64,000 nucleotides of DNA from Plectrocnemia conspersa (GCA_009617715.1 VTFK01000166.1:868001-932000), one strand, 5' to 3'. Numbered from the stretch's first letter, positions 24,850 to 37,216 are shown. Numbers and translations are program-made. The notes: generated by a model not told the origin, from the sequence alone.

Positions 24850-26120
24850 ACCATCGTGACCTGACAGGCAAACCCAATGCGTCACGATAGTCAAAAGTAC
24901 TAATACATCATAATACATACAAATATAAACAAGACAAAACAACAGACACAAATCACCTCAACAGGTGTGCATTGTCCCATACGAACTGAACCAAAACTCC
25001 ATATGTGCAAGAGAAAATGTCAATATTTCTATGGACTGAATTGAGCAGATGAATAGCCTTGGCCAGAGAAGAGTTGGCAAGTGCTATAGTTCAAGACTTG
25101 ACAGGCAAGAATAGTGGACGCGACCGAGAACTATAACCACCTTCAGGAGCCCACATTTGAAGCTGCTCGAGCACTGAAGGATTGTCTACGATGCTCTTGA
25201 GCAATTTCCAGAAGTGTTTAATTACATAAACACTTCTGCGAGTCGACAAAGAAACGTATCCCAGGGCTCCCAAAATAAAAGCACTGGGAAACAAGAACGG
25301 ATAATACCCGTATTCCTTCAAGTATAAATATCGAAGAAATTTACGTTGTACTTTTTCCAGCTTCAATTCATTACATTGATTCATTACGCCTGGGATCCAA
25401 ATGATGGAGCTAGTTTCTAGTATGCTGCGGACTAGAATATCATAAAGAGTGCGCAATACTAAAGTATTCCTGAAGTAACGCGCATTTCTCAAGATAAAAC
25501 CGAGCATTTTTAAGGATTTGCTATGAGTGCTGGCTAAATTTCCAACGTTCTTCGAAAGTCACTCCTAAATCCTTAGTTGAAGAAAACCTTTCCAGAAAAT
25601 ATCCGCCTAGATGGTATGAATATTTTGCCGGCGTTAACGACCTTGAAAATGAAATTGTGTGACATTTCTTTACACTGAAAGGCAATTGGTTATAGCAATC
25701 CCATTTCCATATAGAGTTGAGATCCTCCTGTAGGTCGAGGGAATCAGAAATCGAATGCATTTTCTTGTAAATTTTCAAGTCATCTGCATATAATAAAAAA
25801 TCTGAATGCTCTATTGCTGTTTCTATGTCATTAATGAACAATAAAAACAACAATGGACCCAAATTGGATCCTTGAGGTACTCCAGTAGGGTCTTATATCG
25901 ATCTGAAAAGGAGTTATTATACTTGACGAATTGATATCTATTGGTCAAGTAATTTGAGAATAGATTTATGAGATCTTCAGAAAACCCGAAATTAGATAAC
26001 TTTTTTACAAGTAAAGCATGGTTAACTTTATCAAGTGCTTTTTCAAAATCTGTGTATATGACGTCAACTTGTACACCAGAGTCCAATGATTTTGAAACAT
26101 AGTTAGACAAAACCAAAAAA
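24850..26120 (-). pseudogene. Jockey-type retrotransposon RT and 3' end, near-intact frame
   Basis: Minus-strand, 5'-truncated non-LTR element. The reverse transcriptase blocks are YTDFEKALDKVNHALLVKKL (about 26060), then SGVPQGSNLGPLLF-type sequence reached by a frameshift near 25890. The catalytic YADDLKIYKKM lies near 25795 and STKDLGVTFEERW near 25570. The RT tail LYDILVRSILETSSIIW is near 25450 and SLSTRRSVYVIKHFWKLL near 25240. A second break (stop and shift) lies near 25510, and a last shift near 25090 leads into a tail ending at about 24960. The 3' UTR ends with a CATCGTGACGC...GTCACGATGG hairpin at 24850-24890, followed by AT-rich repeats. Few lesions suggest a younger insertion than the other RT remnants here. 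Confidence 0.8.
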
Positions 26121-26129
26121 GTCGTAGTG

Positions 26130-26400
26130 TGAATCCCAGATTACCGAGCGACGGCGTCGGCACGATTTTGACTTCTAAGAAAGGATAATTGTTTTTTGTG
26201 CTCTCAATATCAAATAAATAGTATGACTAGATATTTTAATGCATAATTAAAATATCTAGTCATACTATAAATATGATTTCAGAAAATATGGCTAATTTTT
26301 ATATTTATTTGTAGCACAAAAAGGGTTAACTCGTACCTATTATTATTTATTGAAGAAATTATATTACGGTGTTAAAAAATATAAAAAGTGACATTTTTGC
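26130..26400 (+). mobile_element. Composite repeat fragment G (half palindrome and tail)
   Basis: A deleted right half of the foldback (ACTTCTAAGAAAGGATAATT, near 26175), followed by the downstream part of the composite repeat: ATGATTTCAGAAAATATGGC, AAAAAGGGTTAACTCGTACC and TATTATTTATTGAAGAAATT. It aligns with 43120-43320 and 47930-48085. It adjoins the truncated 5' end of the Jockey element. Confidence 0.6.
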
Positions 26401-29400
26401 CATGAGGCCCGGAATCATTGTTTACCCAGTGACCGGGTTCGCTCTCGGCGACCCTGGTTACGGGATCATAAACTGAAATTGAGTGCGCGTGTAAGGGGTT
26501 AAGGATCGTTGCGGTCAATTTGCAACATTTCCGCTTGATGCAAGTCTGACGCGAAGTATATTTGTCGTGAAAGTGATTTAGTACGATTTTACTGCAACTT
26601 ATATACCCTTAAGAATTTAGTGAAAATCTCAAAATTAAATTAAATATAAACTTGTTGATCGATATCCGCTAAGATACGCATTTTTTTAAAATAAAACGCA
26701 TACCAAAAAAATCTAATATTAATAATCAGAATTAGATAATCGATTTTTACTAATTATATATTTTTAATACAAAGCTTAATACAAAGAGATTAGCTTCATT
26801 CCAAGATATTTAATTCTGAATTAATAGTATTTACATTGAGGAAACTTTGTGATATATCTGTATATATGAGAGTGCAGCAATATACAATGTGTAGTAACAA
26901 TTCTCTCGATTCTGGTTTATTCACGTAGGTTTATTTGCGAATATTCACAGGCACCGCCATGCATCGTTATTTCAATCAGTTACTGATGCGTAAATCTTCA
27001 AGGAGAGGAAAAAATGGCTAGTCGTAAAATTCATAGCATATATATTAACAATGACTATGGCAGATTGCAATTTATTGACAGCTCACTCGTAAAATGCACT
27101 TTATATTCGGAATGACAGCTAGAGGGATGTGCAGCATGGGTAAATTATTCGGTTTAATCATTTAACAGTTGACTTCGTCACATGTATGACTAAAAAAATA
27201 TTAGTAATTAACACATTTGAGGTTATGTATAATAATAATTTGTTTGGGACTTTCTGTAATTTAATAACATATACTTATCTCTTAATAAAAGCAATTGCAA
27301 TTAACAAATCAATATAGCTGATCGCACAAATATATTGATTAATAAACATCCGTATATTATAAATACACTGTAAATAGTAATACAATGGCAATGAAAGATT
27401 TTTTTTTCACACAAGATTTCCCTGTTATCGCCTTACTAATGATTTCTTCGAAGCATAAACTACCACTCCTCTTACTGTTTCATCAGGAAATTTATTTTTA
27501 TAGAAGTGTACAAGTTTTGACAATGCTTTTTGCATATACAAACTAAACGGTATACACTTCAAAGAACGTTAAAAGCTTTTCAGTAATCCTTTACAGCTAT
27601 TTTAATGCTCCGTTTTATAGCAGCACACGTGAGCTTAAGATCGTCATGTATACGACTTGAATTAGAATAACCGTTGAATTGAGTGGTCAAGAATTTTTCA
27701 CCATTTAGAGCAAATTTAATTTTCATAGCTACATCCCAAGCTTTTAATCTGCATTTGAAAAGCTTAATCAATTCTAGTTTAACTTTGTAGTTTTATAGTT
27801 TATTTTATAATAAAAATATTTTACGTAAACGCACTTTACACCACAGTGCATATCCACTGACTACCCTTAACTGTGCCGTATATGTAAAAGCGTGAATACT
27901 CAAGCAAATTAAACGAGGCATTTTCATTGTCTAAAGCGCGAAATTACTTCTGCAGTTTAACAACTTAAATGCGCTCTCATTCTTGACCTAATAGCATATA
28001 TACTTAACATATTGACATTCATTAGAAACGTTTGTGTCACTTACTCGTCCTTCCCATTGCAGCCTTGAAATATATAGTTAAAAAACCAGATAGCCATAAA
28101 ACTTTTTTTAAAAAGCAGATCTTATAAATAACCTAAATTTGCATTTAAATTAAAATCTATATATATTTTTATATGCTGTATAATAATATAATATAAATAT
28201 TTGATTTTTTAACAAACGGCATTTTGAAATAAGATGGCGGATCAGGGTAGCTGTCCAACTTAAGCTAAGATATTTACAATAATCGTAAATAAATTACTAA
28301 GAATATAAAAAACAATACCGGTATTGAAGCAAAAATCGACATTTGATACTACCAGTATTGCAAAATGAAATAACGGTATTACTATTTTTTTGAGATAGCC
28401 CAGATAGTTACATATTTACATATATAACTGAAGAAATAATAAATAAAAAACATTATATCTGTATAATACTGCTTTTAAATTTGATTTTATTAGAAAATAA
28501 TACCAATAAATTAAGGAGTACTAAATAAGTAAACATAACAAAAAATAATTCATATTATTTTATAAAAAATATTTAGAGCCTCTAAATTGATATCAAAAAT
28601 CCACAAAAGTCAAATAACATATATATTAAAATATGTAAAATAGCGAAAATAAATAATTGAAAAGTGTTTAAGTATATTATTAAGATGTATTAAAAAATCA
28701 TAGAAATACAATATAAAATAAATAATTATGGATATATATATGGAAAATGCACTCACTCCCAGAAGTATATTAACAAATTAACAAATAAGTACAAATTATT
28801 TCACTACTCAAAGGGTTAAAGCAAAAGCGGAGAATATAATAATGCTAATTTTAGGGGATTAACCTAATATCCCTTATTTTTTTAAAAATTGCGACAATGT
28901 ATTATAATAAAATAATGAAAGTGAAGAAATAAATTGAGCAAAAAGATTTTTATACACAGTCGTCCTATTGATTTTTATTTGTACTCGCACACAATACAAT
29001 GGATGAACAGCGTATAAAGTGTTTTTAGAAGAACCTAAATGTAAGGAATATTGTATAAAAGCTTATAATTGTTTAAAAAATTAGAAATGGTTCTTAATTA
29101 TATTTAAAAAAAACATTAAGACGACAGTAACAACTAAATTTTTATTCATTAATTTCAAAGAAATAGTTTCGACTAATTTAACAAGAAACCACTTTTTAGT
29201 CAAATACCGGTATTGAAAATTCTGGTATTATTGCAATCCTTAATCGCGAGTGATGCAACACGAGGATGACCTCTTTCCTCGTGTGAAATTTGAATGACTG
29301 GACTAAATGATTTATTTTACATTAATATTATTCATTATTTTACCTCAAATTGTAATATTAATAATAATAAAAATTGAGAAGCTGAGTAGCTCGTGCAAGA

Positions 29401-29640
29401 GGAGCGTTTTCGAGCGCTGACGTCCTGGACGCAACTGGTAAGAATAAGGGACGCGCTTGCAACTTTTAAGGGCACTCTAAAACACGCAACCGAAAGTCGC
29501 AAAGTATTGATGGGTTGAAAACACCACCTCTTATCCAGGTTTTACGCGATTTTTTTAATACTCCAAATCAAACATATTAAAAGTAATAAAATAATGCTGT
29601 CATTCCCACTACGATGGCGATGATAGTTTATTACGATTTT
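26400..29640. other. Intergenic; short repeats and one unrecognised minus-strand ORF
   Basis: 26400-26600 is GC-richer (ATGAGGCCCGGAATCATTGT; GAGGTCC.AAATCATTGT recurs at 43311) and ends in a GGGTTAA string near 26510, so it may belong to a TTAA-type element. At 27583-27780 on the minus strand, about 65 codons including KLFKCRLKAWDVAMKIKF and KFLTTQFNGYSNSSRIHDD are open with protein-like composition. I do not recognise a domain. 28240-28390 and 29200-29330 hold inverted CCGGTATT-type repeats. Nothing else is supported. Confidence 0.4.
28395..28819. mobile_element. TTAA-type MITE, partial second copy
   Basis: Sequence from AGCCCAGATAGTTACATATT onward aligns with 3935-4260. The right end is ACTACTCAAAGGGTTAA, matching the terminus of the 5617-5907 element in reverse. 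The left terminus is not clear; the sequence before it (28320-28390) holds small inverted repeats of CCGGTATT type. AT-rich and without coding capacity. Confidence 0.5.
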
Positions 29641-29653
29641 AAGAAGTACATCA

Positions 29654-29878
29654 AAACCAAATTTTGGCCAATAGGAGAGCGCAAAAAACAATTATCACTT
29701 CTCAGAAGCCAAAAATTCACGTCAAAAGCAATAAATGAAAAAAATGCGGGGAACGCTCGTTAACGAGCGTTCCCACTGCGACGGCACCGACACGATTTTA
29801 TTGCTTTTGACGTGAATTTTTGACTTCTGAGAAGTGATAATCGTTTTTGCGCTCTCCTATTGACCAAAATTCGGTTTA
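29654..29878. repeat. Solo foldback palindrome of the composite family
   Basis: Arms of about 100 bases centred on GAACGCTCGTTAACGAGCGTTC (about 29751-29772). They carry GGAGAGCGCAAAAAACAATT / AATCGTTTTTGCGCTCTCC and AAAAGCAATAAA / TTTATTGCTTTT. The transposase-derived flank is missing here, showing that the palindrome can exist alone or after deletion. The left arm lacks the GC-rich CGTGCCGTCGCC stretch that the right arm keeps. Confidence 0.7.
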
Positions 29879-29889
29879 AATATACTTCG

Positions 29890-32030
29890 ATCAATACTTA
29901 AAATAAAAATATAAAATCGCGTAATCACCTCAAGTCAAATCAAGTCCTAGTATAAATGATCGGTAAAGCTATCTTTTATATTTTTAAAACATGGTGAAAC
30001 ACCAAAAAAAGCAAATTTTGTCTAATAAAATATTTCGTTTGATAGATCCATTTGGTAGTTAAATCAAACATATTTAGTAGTAGTTAAATATGTGTTACAT
30101 TAAGTCGTAAAGAATGACATAAATGACTATATATGTATATACGATAGAATAATATATAAACCTATGCCTCGATTTACAGGATGCTCGTTTTACAAGGTTT
30201 AATTTTTACGTTTTTAAGAAAAAACTATTTTTGATACGCAAAATCATTTAATTAATTATCTGGAGTATTAAAAATAATTATTAATCAATTATATCGGCGA
30301 CGTTCATTATTTATTTTATTAATTTATTTAGCTAATATGGCTAATTTTAACACTAAACGAATTTTAACCAAATAAACAGAAAATAAAAATAGACCTAATA
30401 TTACAATGTATTTCGTAATGCAGGAAAGTGTTTCTTTATTCCATTTAGGAAACCTGCTACATTTTTATTTTTTCGAATTGTCCTAGAAATATTATAACAC
30501 AATTTTACACCTCCGTATATTATTTCAATAAAATGACTACGCAAAAATGGAATCAAACTTCCTCAACTAAATAACCGACTGCAACACAATCATTGTCACG
30601 CGATCGTCGTGAAAGATAGTATCCCCAAATATCGATAGACAAAAGAATACGTTTTATTAACATTTATATGGTTTGATCGACATTAACCTCAATCTATATA
30701 TTTGCAATTCGAGTAATCATATTCAGTCAAATCTAACGAATATGTGCATTAAACCAGAAACAATGATAATTTTTATGAATAGTAAAAGTAAAAACTCACT
30801 TTTCGACCTTGGAGCCCTCGAAACTCAAAATTTGAAGATTTCAATGTATTCCTCTAATCCTCACACACACTATGTATATATATATATATATATTTAATTT
30901 TCATAGTTATAACACACCTAGTTAATTTTTAATCCGAATATTTATATTCACTCAAATCAAAAAACGCACATAACGAAATAATGAAAATTATTGTCGCGTA
31001 GCAAAATAATTTAAAACTGTTGTCACGTTAATGTCGGCCATCTTGTTTTATATTTGAATGCTTATTTTTCATTGGTCGAAACAACAGAATTCATTACCAG
31101 AAATCAATCGTTCAAACTCAATTTTTATTATTATAATTAAATATATTCAAATTATTTTTTAGCAATATTTATTATACATAATTCATTATTTAAATTATCT
31201 ACAACTTCTTTAACATTATCACAGATGTATTTAACATTTTTTTATATTATTAATTATATCATTCATATATAATATAAATATATGTGCTATACTGTGATAC
31301 GGCCCCAGCTGCCTGGACTGGATAGCTATAAAAAAATATTTGTTAACTATTTGGTAGCAAAAAAGTGTCTTCACCTGAGTAAAATACACAATTTTTGACA
31401 GCCACGAATATCTAAAAGCAATATTAGTAGTAAGATATACAGAGCTATACTTATTTCTACAATAATATAATTATAAATAATTTCAATTAAATTTGAGTTT
31501 CCAAAGTTTATGTAATATTATAGAATAAAATATATGTGAATATATTTTATTTGGCATACAATTTGGAATAACATGCATTTTTTTTAATAAAATCATTCAT
31601 TTGCATTTTTTAAATTAATTACATTATTTGTGTTTAAAAAAAAAAACTTTTTTGTGTACTCCCAATTGTAACAATAAAAAAATATTAAAATTTCCATTTT
31701 TATTTACTTAAAAAAATAAAAGATAAATCAAAAAATGTTATTTTATTCATAGAAAATATAATTGTTCGAGCAATGCCATACTTTTAAAATCATAAATCAT
31801 TTGTAGACAATGTGCAAAAATTTTCGCCGCAATGATTACGACCCACTTTCCAATAGTTCACAACTTACTGCTTTAACAAGGTAATAAAATACTTAATTGT
31901 AATATTAACTACCATAAAGCTACCAGTACCCCGGCAGAGATTCTTCTTAAGCCTGTCGCACTATAAATTTGTATATACTGTACAATAAAATCGATAACAA
32001 TGTAAAAGGTAAGTGTTGTTGTATATAAAG
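29890..32030. other. Intergenic, AT-rich
   Basis: Apart from the RT tail at 30410-30560 and a short (TA)n run near 30876-30893, I see no gene or named element. Long A/T-rich tracts make spurious short frames on both strands. Confidence 0.4.
30410..30560 (-). pseudogene. Non-LTR retrotransposon RT 3' end (family copy 3)
   Basis: Minus-strand fragment encoding, in one short frame, GVKLCYNISRTIRKNKN and then VAGFLNGIKKHFPAL. It matches the C-terminal tail of the copies at 2970-3020 and 19960-20050. It is the best-preserved version of this tail in the window and helps define the family consensus. No RT core is adjacent. Confidence 0.65.
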
Positions 32031-32710
32031 GGTGATTGAACTTCAGTTTCCGAACTTTTTTACGCAAAACGTCCAACGTTGCACCCGATGTGTGATAAGT
32101 TGCACCTTCTTGTTAAAACCACGCGTCTTTCGCATCAATATCTTTGATTTAGTGCCAAAAATAATCGGTTATCATGTGCCTACCGTTCACCGTTGACCTT
32201 AATATTTTTCAAAAAAGTGAGGCCCAATGCTTCCGCCTGACCACAAGGGGCACCAAACAGTCACTTTTGGCCATGTAACGCTCTCTCGTGAATCACATGA
32301 GGATTTTCACCGCCTCATATGCAGCAATTTTGCTTATTAACATACCTAGAGAGGTGGAAATGTGCCTCATTAAAAAAATATATTTTCTTTGAAAAATCAG
32401 TATCAACTTCTTGCTGCTCTAACACCCAATCTGCATAAATTCTTTGCTATCCATGCTCTCTATGCTTCAGTTTCTGTACTATCTGAATTTCAAACGAGAG
32501 CCATTAAAAAAGCATAAAAGCTGCGAACGCCTTCACAGCAACAATATTCTCGGCTAAACGGATGATGCACACGCTTAACCCTCTCTCCAGCCTCTTCAAT
32601 TTTTTTTACAATGTTGCGGATTATTTGCTCAGTAAGACGATGAAATTTGCCATAATCGTCTCGTAAGTTTCGTACAGAATTTTATGCATACTAACGCGTA
32701 ATTATTGACT
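32030..32710 (-). pseudogene. mariner-superfamily transposase, decayed
   Basis: The minus strand carries most of an insect-type DDE transposase in broken frames. Order along the protein: a helix-turn-helix piece with TEQIIRNIVKKIEEAGERV (about 32640-32580), then EQQEVDTDFSKKIYFFNEAH (about 32425-32365), whose NEAHF block holds the first catalytic acid. Next come NPHVIHERALH (about 32300), KVTVWCPLWSGGSIGPHFFE (about 32265-32205), and finally WFQQEGATYHTSGATLDVLR (about 32120-32060), the usual 'WFQQDGATCHT' block with Asp replaced by Glu. Frameshifts and stops separate the blocks and the third catalytic region is missing, so it is inactive. Terminal repeats were not identified. Confidence 0.75.
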
Positions 32711-33059
32711 GCTATCTGATTTACAGTGCTGCCAACATTAGATGACTCTGTAATATATTATTCCTTTAATAAAAAATAGTTGCACAAATTTAAGAAAACG
32801 TCTATAATATAACATACGTATTTGCTTCACATTGGATTTATGTAATATATATGGAGAATAAGCAAATAGTAGCAATTTGTTTGCAAAGTTCAGAGCAACA
32901 GAAACGGCTCGTAGACTACACAGTGTTTTTTCTGTGCTACTATTAAGAAACGACAGATCTAATGAAGGTTCAAAAATTAGATGTTAGAGACGAGAAATGA
33001 TAAAGAATTCTTATTTAGTTTATAAAGATCTACCGAATGTGTTGAATCAGAACTAGGCA

Positions 33060-33446
33060 CTACCTTGAGGCGTTAGTAATTGAATATTTCTTGCCCACTA
33101 ATAATTAAAAAAAAACGTCAAATAGGTGCCACGATATCAGAAATAGGTCAATACAATGGTTTGACAAAAATAAGACCCAAAACATTTCGCGAAACTGAAA
33201 TTACACTAAAATATATATATTTTTTAAGACCTGACTGGACCAAACTTAGTGAGTTTATCAGATATAATGAATACCTACAAATAAGTAATAACCACCACCG
33301 AAATTCAGAAAAAGTATAAACTTAGTATTATACACTACAATTTTTTTAATCTTAGAGAAACTATTACAGCTTATTAAATGCTTCAAGAACAGCGACATCT
33401 GCTTTTCGCACTGATTGAAATGATCTAATTCTTTTGCACACTTCAA
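33060..33446 (-). repeat. Jockey-type 3'-end repeat and possible RT tail
   Basis: 33235-33300 aligns with 16040-16090 and 6305-6350 (TAGTGAGTTTATCAGATATA, GAATACCTACAAATAAGTAA). To its right the minus strand has a short frame with MSLFLKHLISCNSF, similar in layout to the tail of Jockey RTs, but too decayed to be sure. Confidence 0.35.
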
Positions 33447-33474
33447 ACAATTAACCTTTTATAACAGTGGTCGC

Positions 33475-33590
33475 CAATCTGATGGACATCACGGACCACT
33501 AAACTCAAAATTTTGTATTCCGCGAATTCAAAATGCATACAATAACTTGATGTGTGAAAAAAAATAGTCACGTCCAAGTAAATGTGTATA
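33475..33590 (+). mobile_element. hAT element terminus
   Basis: CAGTGGTCGCCAATCTGATG followed by CACGGACCACTAAACTC resembles the well-known 5' end of Charlie-type hAT elements (CAGTGGTTCTCAACC...CACGGACCCCT). No matching opposite end with an 8-bp duplication was found, so this is a relic. Confidence 0.45.
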
Positions 33591-33802
33591 GATACGTTAA
33601 CTTACACGCAAAATCCTTTTACCTGTGTCTGCGTCTGAGTGATCCAGTCGTCTACAAAGCTGGTTAAATTATGGATAAAAAATATTTAACAATTATTATT
33701 ACCAATCTGTTAATATCGACGGACAAGAAATCTTGAAGCCCTTAATTATTATGCAACTATAAATCATTGCATAGCTATTACCTGGTATTTTTCGATGATA
33801 CT

Positions 33803-34100
33803 TAAACCTTTGAGTAGTGAGTTCATTTGTTAGTATACACCAAAATTATTTCTGTTTTTATTTACTTATTATTATTTTATATTGCATTTATAGTCCACCG
33901 ACAACATCCCTGCGCCAGCTTCTCCACCACTGTCGAAGAAAACATCTCTCCATTCATAGTCTGCCGCAATATATAATATAATCTAATAAAATTCTCACTA
34001 GTTTCCACATGCATCTTACTGGGTGCGAAGGCACACCCCTTAAAACACAATTATAAATTTATTTGTAAAATATTTAAAAGTCATACAGCTAATCATACTT
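33803..34100. repeat. TTAA-type MITE end joined to another repeat
   Basis: TTAAACCTTTGAGTAGTGAG (33803-33822) is one terminus of the TTAA-site MITE family. From about 33890 it gives way to the inverted form of the repeat at 57607-58122 (GCCAGCTTCTCCACCACTG; ATCTAATAAAATTCTCACTA). Confidence 0.5.
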
Positions 34101-36590
34101 CATTTTATTTCTAGTTCTCCAAATCGACTTTACTTTTCTTTATATTATAGGTGTATTATTTTTTTAAATATTAATATTAATGTACGTAACAATATGAAAC
34201 ACACAAAATATAAGAAAAGAAATTATTTTTAGAGGATCAAATTTTAATTCTTGTTAATTTGGCAAAATTGACGAACCAGCTAATTAACGTAGAAAAAATG
34301 TTCAGAAACGTTTCATTTGAGATTTACAGTTATTTTTAAAGAGAAAACACATGTTTGTCGGGATGGCGTTGAAGATATTGTATTGTTTTGCCAGTACCTA
34401 GAATGTGGCTCGTAAAATTAACGTACCTTTTCTAAATAGTCATTCAAATTATAAATGCTTTCTTGTTGCCGCTATTTTATGACGTAAGTAACATTTTGCC
34501 AAGACACGATCGCAACACCAACTTAATTTTTTTTTTAAATATACATACTTACGTATTTTTTGTAATTAAAAAAATTTGCCCAGGCAACGAAATAGCAACA
34601 TCACAGTGCAAAAAAGGTTTCGTCCTCGGCTCCCGTTTTCAATTAATCGTATTAAACTAGGTGTGTTTATCTGTATGAAATAGATTTATTGTAGTCGATT
34701 CTATCATTATTTATAGCTAAATACGACGGGTAGTTAGATGCATTATTTAACCTAGAAAGTAATCCTTACATAGTGATGCAATAAAATTTCATCCTCGTCT
34801 CCCGCTTTTCACATAAATGAGAGAGAAACGAAGATTCTCGTCCTGCAATGATGTAATTCATACAACCTGTATTATTTTTAAATGGCATATTATATACTAA
34901 TTTTATTTATTTATTATCTTGTCAAAATTAAAATATTAATTTTATTAGAAAATCAATTAATACTAAAATTTAATTTATATATTTTTTATATGCAACTATT
35001 TCTAAAAACATTTAACTGACCATATTAATATCATACCGATGTAAATTTAGAATTATTATTACTAACATTGCAATACAAAAATAATGTCTTTGTCTCCCGT
35101 TTGTAACCGAAAAACGCCGCGTTTCGCACATACAACAAGTAATTAATTCTGTGCAAAAGATAAAGTAAAATTAAAATAAAATATGACCCAGATGCACCAT
35201 AAATTAACATGTTAATTTATGCTCTTTGATACATAATTTTTACCTGCAAATGTAACTATCAAACCATTTTATTTTTAATTAAATATTTTATTGTCAAGTT
35301 AAATTTATTGCATTCGTATAAAATAATATTTTTTTAGATAATTTTCCTATACATAAGTAGTGTTAATTAGATACAATGATAGTGTTTTTCATTATAATAA
35401 AAAACATTTAAATGAGCAATATATAAGAAATGTATGTGCATTACCGTTGTAAATATATATGCCACAATATTGAACACCTTATGAATTATACATACATAAA
35501 TGCACAAATAATTCGTTTTATAAAACAAATTATTTATTTAATGCACATATCTTTTAAATAATTCCCTGTTAAATCGCACTTAAAAATATTACTACCTTAC
35601 CCACGATTCTAACTTTTAAACTTAATAATCCCACTAAAAATTTTGGCACTGGACTATTTATTTATTTAAGCCAAGACGGTTTCGACAAATCCTTTGTATT
35701 TAACCGACGTCTGACAGCTCTTCCTCGGTTTATTCCTAATTGGATCAATTACTCGTTTTACACAGGCATATGTGTAGCAAATGGAAAAAATTCTACCTAT
35801 GCTTCATTGCAGTTGATTTAAATTCCTATAGTTCGCTAATATATTTACAGTAATATTTATTTATTTAAATTAAATCAAATCCATCGTGACCTGTTAGGTC
35901 ACGCTGATTGCGATTTAATTTAAATAAAAAATAATATTGCATTTTACGAAACTAAAAGTCAGACAAATGACGAAAGCCCATATCCATAGAGAAGCAAAAT
36001 CATTCTGTAGAGAAAAGGTGTCCGCAACAGATTAAATTCATACATGTAAAATTGTTATCGACCTCTGCATAAACTCGCCCAAGTATGTACCGCTGCAAAA
36101 AAAAATAAAAAATAATTATAAAAAATGTAAAAACTGTTTCAAATGAGGCATTAAACATATTACAAAATTATAAAAATGGCTTACTGTCTGCTAATTAGAT
36201 CAGTAATATCATTTGTTTGCTAGGTGTGGAGTAACACCGGTAATATATTTGTTTTAAATATAGTCTCAAAAATATAATATATGACACACTCATATATAGA
36301 TGTTTAATTCTATCAATTAAAGAACACTCATTATCATCATATTAATCTAATAATTTTTAAAATCATTTAAAATTACTACTGCAAGATTTTGCTTTTTTTC
36401 TATATGTTAAATGGCATGCAATATAAAATATTATTTTTTCTCGTTTTCATGACATCAAATAATATGTATTATACCATTTTTATTACTTGCCTCAAATATT
36501 GAAAATATTCTCCAGATTCCTCAAATAAAAAATGATTTAATTTATTTATCCATTATTTATTAAGTTTATTTATTGTTTATTTTCACATAA
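34100..36590. other. Intergenic, AT-rich with a diverged triplicated motif
   Basis: Three loosely spaced copies of a motif of the form 'GCAA.A.A....TTCRTCCTCGKCTCCCG' occur at 34605-34635, 34775-34805 and 35065-35100. Around 35880-35915 there is CATCGTGACCTGTTAGGTCACG, the terminal hairpin of the Jockey-type 3' ends. No exon was recognised. Confidence 0.4.
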
Positions 36591-36607
36591 ATAAGTACCG
36601 TTATTTC

Positions 36608-36853
36608 CAGGGCTGTGGAGTCGGAGTTGGAGTCGTGGAGTCGTGGTGTTTTGGCCGGAGTCGGAGTCGTGAAAAATGAGCGACTCCGAGCATTTTTTTA
36701 AATTATGAAATTTATGAATTTTTAATTGCGTATTAATTAATGTGTATAGCGTATGAATATTAAACGTGTAGAAAAACACCAAAAATACCTGATAAATTAA
36801 ACTTTTTGAGTCGGAGTCGGAGTCGTGTTTTTTTTAACGACTCCACAGCCCTG
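36608..36853. mobile_element. hAT MITE with perfect 8-bp target duplication
   Basis: A 246-bp element with terminal inverted repeats CAGGGCTGTGGAGTCG / CGACTCCACAGCCCTG. It is flanked by the direct duplication GTTATTTC (36600-36607 and 36854-36861). Inside, GGAGTCG/GAGTCGGAGTCG is reiterated near both ends around an AT-rich core. It encodes nothing. It lies about 50 bp beyond the 3' end of the small gene at 36912-37216. Confidence 0.92.
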
Positions 36854-36911
36854 GTTATTTCTTTACATGCTTGATAACAAAAATTATATAAAATAATAAT
36901 AATAAAAATAT

Positions 36912-37216
36912 TTATTTCTTCTCTTCTTCCTTCGGCTTCTTGCTTTCGCTTTGCTCTACATTAAGTCCGCGTTTCCTGGTAATTGGTTGAGTAAACTCTC
37001 GTCTGATATTTTCAATATTTTCCTGATCAGCACTAAAAAACAAGTCGTTTTGATACACTGAAAATTAAAAATATTTGCATCAAAAAAAAAGATTGAATAT
37101 ATATTATGTACTGTTTAAAGAAAAATTTTGTTACATTGGTCGTTTATCATTTCAATCAATTCTTCACAACTTATGGCGAATCTTTCATTTTTGTCCATGC
37201 TGTTTAAATTCGACAT
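36912..37216 (-). CDS. Small two-exon gene, function unknown (75 aa or C-terminal part)
   Basis: Joins exon 37135-37216 to exon 36912-37057 across a 77-bp intron. The donor is CCAAT|GTAACA (weak after GT) and the acceptor TTTTTCAG|TGTATC. The join keeps the frame. The protein reads MSNLNSMDKNERFAISCEEL, with IEMINDQLYQNDLFFSADQE across the junction, and ends in a charged tail (KKPKEEEKK) before TAA. The stop overlaps AATAAA. A good acceptor, TTTATGTTCAG, sits 13 bases before the ATG, and the frame stays open to it (YSAKM). So either a 5' UTR intron precedes the start or these are the last two exons of a longer gene. GC content is well above the surroundings. I do not recognise a family. Confidence 0.6.

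Noticed and set aside
36570..36782. 70-codon minus-strand frame with SLIFHDSDSGQNTTTPRL
   Set aside because: Translation of the GAGTCG subrepeats of the hAT MITE.
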